From: Gaeumannomyces sp. JS-464
Lineage: Eukaryota > Ascomycota > Sordariomycetes > Magnaporthales > Magnaporthaceae
Direction of reading: 5' to 3'
Length of the DNA: 64,000 nt
Assembly: GCA_002197995.1 (NCBI GenBank)
Contig: NGZR01000002.1
Location: 7,998,001-8,062,000, forward strand
Part shown: positions 56,297-64,000 of the stretch, in pieces
Layout: every line of letters begins with the position of its first letter
Position numbering within the stretch: the stretch's first letter is position 1
Made by a program: the position numbers and the translations under genes
The notes under the pieces: generated by a model
Database searches by the model: none
What the model was told of the DNA's origin: nothing
The model's input: only the letters and a program-made list of their open reading frames with translations

Positions 56297-59200
56297 CTAT
56301 TCCTCGTCACTACTATCCACAACGAACCCAGCCTTGGCCCGTCCCCGTTTCTGCACGGGCGCCTTGGCGACAGGCTCGTCGTCATCGTCATCATCCATGT
56401 CGACGTCCGCAGCAGCAGCAGCAGGCGCGCTGTCCGTCTCCATGGCGTCCTTCTCCTTGCCGCCATCCCCGTCATCCCCGTCCTCGTCGCTGATAACAAA
56501 AGCCGCGGCCGCCTTCTTCCGGCGCTTGACCGGCTTCTTGGCCGTCTTGCGCTTCGGCGGCGAGGGCGACCGCGCCGCTGCCGTGCCGTCGCTGTCGTCG
56601 TCGTCGTCCTCCTCCTGCACGCTGTCCGACTTGCGCTTCCTCTTGCCGACGGACCCGCTGTCACTGCCGTCCTCACTCTCGTCATCATCATGATCGTCGT
56701 CATCGTCGTCGCTGTCATCAAGAAACGCCGCCTTGTTCTTCTTCTTTGTCGGCTTCTTTCCGTTCGTCGCCGCCACCGGGGCAGCCGACGGCACGACGTC
56801 GTCGCCATCGTCGCCCAACTCCACCAGCTTCGTGTACAGCGCGTCCCGCGCCGCCATGCGCTCCCGCTCGCGCGCGAAGAAGGCCGCGTCAGCCTCCGGG
56901 TCGTCCTCTTCGTCGCTCGAGTGCACCACGGCCGCCGACTTGATCTTGCGCAGCTTCTCGCGCTCCCGCTCCCGACGCGCCCGCGCCTTCTCGTCCAGCT
57001 GCTCGTCCGTAGGCGGCTCCTTGTCGCCCTTGCGGCGACGGGTGCCCTTCTTCTTTTTGCGCGCCGCCTCGTCCGGCTTGCGCGCGGTGGGGCCACCGGG
57101 CTCAAAGAGGAACTCCTCCTCACCCGACGAGTCGTCATCCAGCATGCCGGCGATGTCGTCGCCGTCGTCGAGCGCGGCCCTCCTGCGGCGCGCCGCCGCC
57201 GCTGCTGCTGCTGCCGCTGTTGGTTTGCGCCGCAGCTGGTCTTCGGCCGACTTTCCGTCCTCGAACACGGGCGGGCTGAACTCGGCCGCGCTGATGTTGG
57301 AGAGAAACTCGAGCAGGTCGTCGGCGCCCAGCCGCGCGGGTATAATCCAGACAGACTCGGGCGTCTCGTCCGTATCGGGCGACAGGCGCTCAAAGCCGAC
57401 GAGTTTCATGAGGAGACGGAGGTGCGGGTTCTTGAACATGGCCAGGCGACGAGCGTCGGTGTCGGGTTGGACGACTGGACGATGCGTGTTAGGATACCGA
57501 AATATATGACAGAAAATATACGTGCAAAACAAGACAGGGGCGACATACCGGTGTCTGAATGCTCCTTGGGCACCCGCGGCTCGCTAGGCTTCTCCGCGGC
57601 ACCCTCTTCTCCTTCGGCGCCGCCACCGCTCGTCTCGACGGACGGCATGGCCATGTCCGCGACCTCCCAGGCGCGGCGTTCCGACTCGGCGTCTTCGAGC
57701 TTCTGCTTGACCCAGCCGATGTGCTCGGCCATGTTCTTGTCTAGCAGCACGCCGACGGCGACGGCGATCTGGCGGTCGAGCCCCTCGATCCCGGCTGTTG
57801 GCTTGAACTCGAGCTCGGCGGCGGGCCGGGGCTTGCCTGATGACGCCGACGACATGGTCTGCTTCTCGAAGCCGAACTCGAGGTAGTGGGCGGTGCTGTT
57901 GATCTTGGAGAAGAGCATCTCGATGATGAGGGCCGGGCGCTCCTCGATCTTGCGCACGCACTTGCGCGTCACCTGCTTGACGAGCTCCTCCCAGTCGCGG
58001 AAGGTGGCCGACGTCTTCGGGAGCGCGTCCGGGCCGCGGACCATGTTGTACAGCAGGTGGATGATGTCGACGCGGAATAGCATGACACTCATGTCCTGCT
58101 TGAAGGCGACGCGGAAGAAGTAGCGGTGCGCGCGCTTGAGCTGCCCGTCGTCCAGGTCGCGGTAGTACCGCGCAAACGCCACGAAAGTATCGACGACGCC
58201 CTGCGGCACAAAGCGCGCCGCGAAGCGCGAGAAGTCGAACTTGCGCTCTCTGCTGGTCCGCTCCGCCTGCGCCTCGTCCTCATCGCCCGAGTCGGCGCCA
58301 TTGGGGCCTGGCCCTCCGTCGATGGGGTTCTCGCCCCCTGCCTCGGCGGCGGCGGCGGCGGCGGCTTTCTTCTTCTTCCGGGTCCGCTTGCGCGAGCGCA
58401 CCTGCATGTCCACGTTCTGCTTGGAGTAGGCCTCCAGAATGCGTAGGTAGGTGTGGGTGAGCTCGGTGCAGGCGTCCAGGTACTCAAACCCTTGGTCCTT
58501 GAAGGTCCTTGCGATGTTGGCGATGAGGTCATGTGTAGTTTCCTCGTAGAAGAGACGGTTGAGAATGTTGTCGGCAATATCCTCGTTCTCCTCGCCGCCC
58601 GCGTCCGCCATATCTTGGACGGTCAGCAGGATCTGAGTGAAGCAGCGCATCACCGTCGTCAGCTCCTGCCAGTCCTTGTCGTTGTAGGCCCGATCCATGG
58701 CGCGATTCATTGTGACGAACATCTCCTGGGTCAGGACCGCGGCGACAAGGTTGAAAGGCGACACTTCATCCTCTGGTGGCGGCGCCGCTGCAGCTGCAGC
58801 AGGGGCCGTTTTCTTTTTCTTCTTGTCCTTGTCCGTCTTTATCCTTGCGCGCTCTGCCTCTAGGAACCAGGAGACAAGATAAAAGAACTGGGCGCGGTGC
58901 TGGTGGAGCAGGTAGGGGGCCTCCCTCTCGATGGTTTTGCGGACGTGCTGGAACAGAGGGTTGAAGCCCGAGTCGAGAAAGTCCTCGACGAAGCGTCTGA
59001 GCTGCGTGTTGGCTCTCGCGTTGAGCGAGACGGGCGGGCCGAGGTCCTTGGGCTCCATCTCGGCCTTGCGGGACTTGCGCGGGGGGCGGAAGGTTTTGGA
59101 CTCGTCCATCTTACGTTCGCGGCTGGCTTTGTCACGCAGGGCGTCCTGGCCCGAGACGGCAGACATCCTGCCGTCGGCGCGCTGGACCCAGACCATGGTG

Positions 59201-60159
59201 CCGAAGCGGTTGTGGCGGGTGGGGCCTCGCCTGTTCTGCGACTGCAGCATGGCCTTCTCCTTCTTGATAAGGTTGGCAAGGTCGTCGGCCTTGGCGTGGC
59301 CCAGGGCGTCCTCGTCGAGGAACAGCTTGGTGATGTCGACGCGCTTGACTAGGTGGAAGATGATCTCCATGACGATGACATCCTCGGTGCGGAAGTCGTC
59401 GCCCATGTTGGAGGCGATGGTCAGCAGGGCGAGGAAGACGTCCTGGTAGGAGAAGGCGTCGATGGTGGCGGAGCGGGAGATCTGGGACTCGTCGCCCTCG
59501 TAGCTGAGGCCGGGGGGAGGGGCGATGGCAGCGACGTTGCGGAGGAAGTAGAGCACCAGCTTGATGATGCCCTGGTCGCGCGGCGAGCGGTCCGAGGCGG
59601 GGACGGCCATGGAGGGCAGTGCGACACGGACGGCAGTGTGCAGGACCTGGGCGCCGTCGTAGTTGATAATGTCGCGCTTGTAGGCGAGCTGGGCGAGCTG
59701 CAGGACGGGCATGTGGCGGTAGTGGTTGACGGTGGTGCGCTCGGGGTCCGCTCGATGGGCCACGTGAGGGGGGTCAGGATCTCATAGCAGGCCAGGGCGA
59801 TGCGGGCGCGCAGGCGGCTGTCGGCCTCGGCCTCGGGCCAGAGGGCCAGGATGGGGAGCAGGTCGCCGCCCACGATGTTGGCCTCGGCCAGGCAGCGGGC
59901 GACGTCCATGCGGTTCGTCTTTTCGTCGTAAAAGCGGATCCATCGCTTCATGTCACGCAGCACCTCGAGGGCGTCGTCGCCGAGCTTGTAGCGGCCATCG
60001 TCGTCGGTGCTGGTGCCACCGAGCTGCGGCAGGATTCGAGTCAGCCTCTATGATATGGATAGGGACAGCCAGGGGCAGACATACCGCCGAGACGAGGCTG
60101 TTGATGTGCGCCCGCACTTCGGGGTGGACCACATCATTGCTGCCTTCAGCCGCCTCCAT
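56297..60159 (-). CDS. TOF1: Topoisomerase 1-associated factor 1 (Tof1/Swi1/Timeless), replication fork protection complex
   Basis: Exons 60159-60085, 60023-57549 and 57474-56297. Start at the ATG at 60159 ([21 protein letters not shown]). The N-terminal TIMELESS domain is clear: [39 protein letters not shown] and [14 protein letters not shown]. The middle has [20 protein letters not shown] and long helical repeats. The C-terminal 390 residues start [18 protein letters not shown] and end in an acidic/basic tail with DSSDEE. With Csm3 it stabilises paused forks and signals the replication checkpoint in the nucleus. One frame change near 59745 (GAGCGGACCCC for GAGCGGGACCCC) is restored by one G, giving 1242 residues, normal for the family. 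The tail encodes long Asp/Glu and Lys tracts. The large minus-strand gene produces open frames on the opposite strand that should be ignored. Confidence 0.93.
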
Positions 60160-60577
60160 GATGGGCGCAGGGAGGATGGGCTGGGGCAATGGGAGAAGCC
60201 AGCTGCGAGGACGCTGGCGAGTGCGGCGTCGATGCCGTGGTTGTCATGGGAGTTTTGCAAGGCTGTGGTGGGGAGCCTTGCGGTGGATTAGTTTAATGGG
60301 AGACGCGTGCTGGAAATTCTGTACGCGTCTCCAGCTTTCACGACCCTTGTCCGAGCTGGCGAGCGCAGAAAATCTGGGGCGCCAATTCCGAGGTTTACAC
60401 CTGCACCGGCAGAGAGGAATGCGGCCCGTGCGCTGGCTGGCCCTACCCCTGCGCTACGCCGAGGTTAACCGCACTGGAATGCCCCCTGAAGATGATCTCA
60501 TCGGCTCAAGTGCGGGCTCACTCGTTTTCCCTTCTAACCTCTCTTCGGCACAAAACACCAGGGAAGCAGCTGCAATA
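60160..60577. promoter_or_regulatory. Bidirectional promoter region, TOF1 / 3-hydroxyacyl-CoA dehydrogenase
   Basis: Only 418 bases separate the divergent start codons, so both promoters and leaders share this segment. No clear TATA or named motif was identified. Confidence 0.5.
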
Positions 60578-61608
60578 ATGTCATTCTTACTTGTTGCAGG
60601 AGCCAGACAGCCAGGACTGCATCGCAGCTGAGATGGTTTAGCTCGACGCCTTTACGGAGGGCCGCTGAGGTCAAGCGGCTCGGAGTGCTTGGCGCGGGCC
60701 AGATGGTAAGATTCGTCTGGCACGTGCTAGAAATCACAAATCACGCAGGAGCCACCAACTGACGCACCAAGATAGGGACTCGGGATAGCACTCGTGGCCG
60801 CAAAGACGGCCCAGGTCCCCGTGACGCTGGTCGACTCGAACCAGGGGGCTCTGGACAAGTCCCTCGCGTTCGCCGAGAAGCTACTCGCCAAGGACGTGCA
60901 AAAGGCGCGCATCAGCCAGGAGGACGCCGACGCCGCCCTCAAGCGCATCACGCCGACCACATCGCTGGACGAGGGGCTGGGCGACGTCGACTTTGTGATC
61001 GAGGCCGTGCCCGAGATCCCCAGCCTCAAGTACGACATCTTTGCCCGCCTGGCAAAGGTGTGCCCGCCGCACGCCGTCCTGGCCACCACACATCGTCCAT
61101 CTCCATCACGCGCATCGCCGCCGCCACGACGGCTGACCCGACCGACACGTCGGCCAGCTCGCGCGTGGTGTCGACGCACTTTATGAATCCGGTACCCGTG
61201 CAGAAGGGCGTCGAGATCATCAGCGGGCTGCAGACCAGCAAAGCCACGCTCGATACGGCCGTCGAGTTCTGCAAGGCCATGGGGAAAGTCCCCTCGGTGT
61301 CGGCCGACTCGCCCGGGTTCCTGGCCAACCGGATCCTGATGCCGTACATTAACGAGGCCGTCATCTGTCTCGAGACGGGGGTGGGCGATCGCGACGCCAT
61401 CGACGCCATCATGAAGAACGGCACCAACGTTCCAATGGGTCCGCTGCAGCTGGCCGACTTTATCGGGCTCGACACGTGCCTGGCCATCATGAAGGTGCTG
61501 CACACCGAGACGGGCGACTCCAAGTACCGGCCCAGCGTGCTGCTGCAGAAGATGGTGGACGCCGGCTGGCTCGGCAAGAAGAGCGGCAAGGGCTTCTACG
61601 AGTACTGA
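60578..61608 (+). CDS. Mitochondrial 3-hydroxyacyl-CoA dehydrogenase, two apparent 1-nt frame breaks
   Basis: Exons 60578-60705 and 60776-61608. The N-terminal extension reads MSFLLVAG then SQTARTASQLRWFSSTPLRR, a typical mitochondrial presequence. The Rossmann NAD site GVLGAGQMG spans the splice. The catalytic region has STHFMNPVPV (catalytic His) and SADSPGFLANRI, and the C-terminus is GKKSGKGFYEY. The enzyme oxidises L-3-hydroxyacyl-CoA in short/medium-chain beta-oxidation. Two frame shifts, near 60600 (after GCAGG) and near 61088 (ACCACACATCG), each need one added base. The result is exactly 320 residues, close to the usual 310-320. It is divergent from TOF1. Confidence 0.87.
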
Positions 61609-63434
61609 TGGCGGATTTCTAGCGATGCATGACTAGGATGGCCGGGCAGAAGCAGCGGCGTGCTGTCTGGAGCACATACCTGCATACAGGACTGGGGCAA
61701 AAGGGCGGGTGTTATGCTAATGCCTACATAGGAACATTCTTATCAATACCAGGGACGTGCGCAATACTATTGGAGACCTCATTGACTGGTATGCAACCAT
61801 ACCGGCTCCGACCGCCATCACCCTCTCAGAATGTGGGCATCTGCTTTTTTTGCCAAGCAGGCAAGCAGGCAGGCGCAGGACCCGCCACTCTGACCTTATT
61901 GCCTCTGCTGCTACCGATACTGGATTAAGTCGCCCAGTCGGAGCAAAACGTGCATTCGATGGATTAGCGTTCTCCGGGACGAAATATCCACCAACGAGGC
62001 CAGTAATAGACACACCACGCATGAATAGCGACAAGTAGGCTGACCTCTTAGCTATCTCCGTATGTCAAGCGCGCGGGGGCGCTTGGTCACTGCCAGTGCC
62101 CTTCAGTGTCCTGCCGCCCGACTGATACCGAGCGTAAGGTTACTCGACGACGAAGAGTTGGCGCACCGACGTCGTCGATGAGAAGCACGTATAACACTGA
62201 CCGGTCTTTCTTCAAGACGTCGGGCCAGGCCCTGGCAGGAGCGACTAGGTGCAAGATAGGTTGACTTACCTGTAGGGAAGGATGACTCGGAGACGCACCG
62301 TGTCTTGTACCATAACCCCGCGTTCCTGTGCAGTGCGGGCTGTGCTCAGGGGCTCAGGGGCAGGGAAGAACAGGCGGGTAGGTGGGCCAAGTCGAGTCTC
62401 CGCCTCAATTATCTCAGATTTACCTACCATTGGTAAAGTCGGCCAAAAGCAGAGGCCGCCGCCTGCTTGATCGTAGGCTTCAGGAGTCAGGTCCAAAGTC
62501 TTGGTCGACGCTGATGTCGATCGAGACAGCTACCGTCCCGTGCCCACCCCCGGGTTCGATTGAGCGCGCCACTGGCCCGGTCAAGCCATGAGAATTTGTC
62601 GTCTCGCAGTCGATTCCCAGAGCTGTTCCCGGGCGCGTGCGCGTGTGGGAGCGCCCCAGCCCCAAAGTGTGGTCTGGTCAGACCAGGCCAGGCCAGGCCA
62701 AATGGCCATCACCACGCCCCTAGCAATTGGCCTCTTTGAGGTTGTGAGTCTTGCAACCTGGCTGCGACCGGGTCGGGCTCAATGACCCGTGTGAAGAGGA
62801 TCAAACTAGAAGCCACCGCGGCGGCAGGAACACAAGAGCCTTGCAGGTATTTGCCGCGCGCACTCGGTGGATTGCATGCAGTTGGGGTTTGCGCTCCGAT
62901 GGAACCAACAGGACATCATCTGCACTGCATCGCTGAAACCTGGCGCCTCGGCCAGGTGTCCCATTGAGTGCCGCGCTGGAAAATGTGGGCCGCACAGCCC
63001 CCTGGGTCACGACGAGGTTGACCACACCATTGGGATCCCTCACCAACACCACCATGACGCGGGCAGTCTAGGTCAATACCATCTATGGGGATATTAGCAT
63101 TAAGGCCATTTCTTCTTTTTATATATCATTGGTTCTCGCATTATGTTCGGTCGTCACCCCTGATACTCTTTCCATCTCACCAAATTTTTGCCTTTCTGCT
63201 ATCAAATATCACAGTTTCAAATTCTTTCCGTCACCAAGAACTCTTCTTTTGTCAAGTATTTTTCTTTCTACAAACCTCCATTTCCCATCTCTTTCCCAAG
63301 CTGAATTTTCCTTGTCAAGATCTTTTTCCTCGTCAAACTCCTTTGCCTTGTTAGGTCTCCTCGCCTTCCTAGATCCCCCAACAATCCCCCTGGATTCTCT
63401 GTCGCGCAGATTCTAGGGCAACAGACAGAGAGTT
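61609..63434. other. 1.8-kb spacer, no gene seen
   Basis: 3' side of the dehydrogenase gene and promoter of the edge gene. It contains a short GGCCA repeat at 62684-62702 and, from 63105, a T/C-rich leader-like tract with TATATAT near 63119. No coding frame is supported. Confidence 0.5.
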
Positions 63435-63970
63435 ATGAAGTTCAGCACCGAGACCGGATCAATCAAGATAGGACGTGTACCAAGGTTCAAAGTTGTATCC
63501 GTTTCAGCCGCTCCACCTCTCCAAGCCCTCACGGCATCCATCACGCTGGACAAGCAAGAGAAGCGTCCCTTCAGGGAGCATATGAACTCCTTGATGAACT
63601 CTGATACTTTTGCGGGCCTCGAGCTCGCAGAGAGCTGGGAAGCGGAGGAGAGTATCTCTGATGCGTTCCGGACTCTGGTTCGCGCTGGCTACGCCATCCA
63701 GCCGCCGAAGCTGCCCGGCCGGCAGCCAGAGCGCCAGCTTGAGGACGAGGCGGCTCAAAAGCAGAGTGGCTCCATTGGCCATGGTGCGAGAACCAATTCG
63801 GACCCGTTGGGCGCTACGGAAACGGCCGGAGGGGCCGAGCTGAGCGTCCCAAGTACAGATGAGGAGAGAGAAAGAACGGTACGTTTCCCTGTCTGTCATC
63901 AACTCCCATACCCTATCGCCCTTTGTCACCATACTCCTTTCTTATCCAGAAGCTGACAGAGTATTTGTGA
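63435..63970 (+). CDS. Hypothetical protein at the window edge, about 154 aa
   Basis: The ATG at 63435 follows a long T/C-rich leader, a common fungal gene start context. Exon 1 runs to 63878 (148 codons). A GTACGT donor and a TTATCCAG acceptor at 63949 define a 71-nt intron. Exon 2 then adds KLTEYL and a stop at 63968-63970. No signal peptide or membrane segment is visible. The middle is acidic (LELAESWEAEESISDAF) and the C-terminus is polar, rich in Gln, Gly and Glu. I do not recognise the family. If further splicing occurs near 63962-63982, the gene would run beyond the window, so the 3' end is provisional. Confidence 0.45.
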
Positions 63971-64000
63971 TTTGTAAGTAGGTGGCCGAAATAGCAGCTA

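Noticed and set aside
56690..57886. 398-codon plus-strand frame opposite TOF1
   Set aside because: Antisense shadow created by GC-rich codons and acidic/basic tracts on the minus strand.
62545..62565. tRNA-like GGGTTCGATT
   Set aside because: Isolated motif without box A or folding support.

Overview
The window is nuclear DNA of a filamentous ascomycete (Pezizomycotina), most likely a Sordariomycete. The evidence is short GT-AG introns with CTAAC/CTGAC-like branch points, GC-rich codon use, long gene-poor spacers full of A/T homopolymers, and a typical gene set: calcineurin A, a carnitine-biosynthesis dioxygenase, fungal Mediator Med19/Rox3, a Zn2Cys6-Fungal_trans regulator and Tof1. Genus cannot be decided from the sequence alone.

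Layout. Bases 1-9184 hold no gene I can support, only microsatellites. From 9185 come a cyclase-family hydrolase (+), calcineurin A (-), a pair of tRNA-derived SINE-like elements, trimethyllysine dioxygenase (-), NOP16 (+), a four-helix MARVEL protein (-), a 14-helix MFS transporter (-), MED19 (+), a DUF676-type serine esterase (+), and a histidine-rich single-pass membrane protein (+). A 6.6-kb gene-free stretch leads to a 920-residue Zn2Cys6 transcription factor (+). It is followed by a mitochondrial m-AAA protease (+), a third SINE-like element, a sulfotransferase-like P-loop protein (-), the fork-protection factor TOF1 (-), a mitochondrial 3-hydroxyacyl-CoA dehydrogenase (+) divergent from TOF1, and an unrecognised gene at the right edge.

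The genes are ordinary chromosomal neighbours, with no operon or biosynthetic cluster. Loose themes are mitochondrial fatty-acid use (carnitine synthesis, 3-hydroxyacyl-CoA dehydrogenase, m-AAA protease) and nuclear or nucleolar housekeeping (MED19, NOP16, TOF1). I would not infer functional linkage.

Two points affect any reuse of this annotation. First, nine of the fifteen recognisable genes show one or more apparent reading-frame breaks. Most look like a base missing from a G or C run, and restoring one base per break gives full-length family members. This looks like uncorrected sequencing error rather than gene decay. Second, two SINE-like elements about 38 kb apart have different tRNA-like heads but share a 3' module (TTTCGTAGCC, a hairpin, GGTGAGCTTTT). 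In the hairpin the stem sequence differs while pairing is kept. That is the most novel-looking signal I found; I did not find a new multi-gene system.
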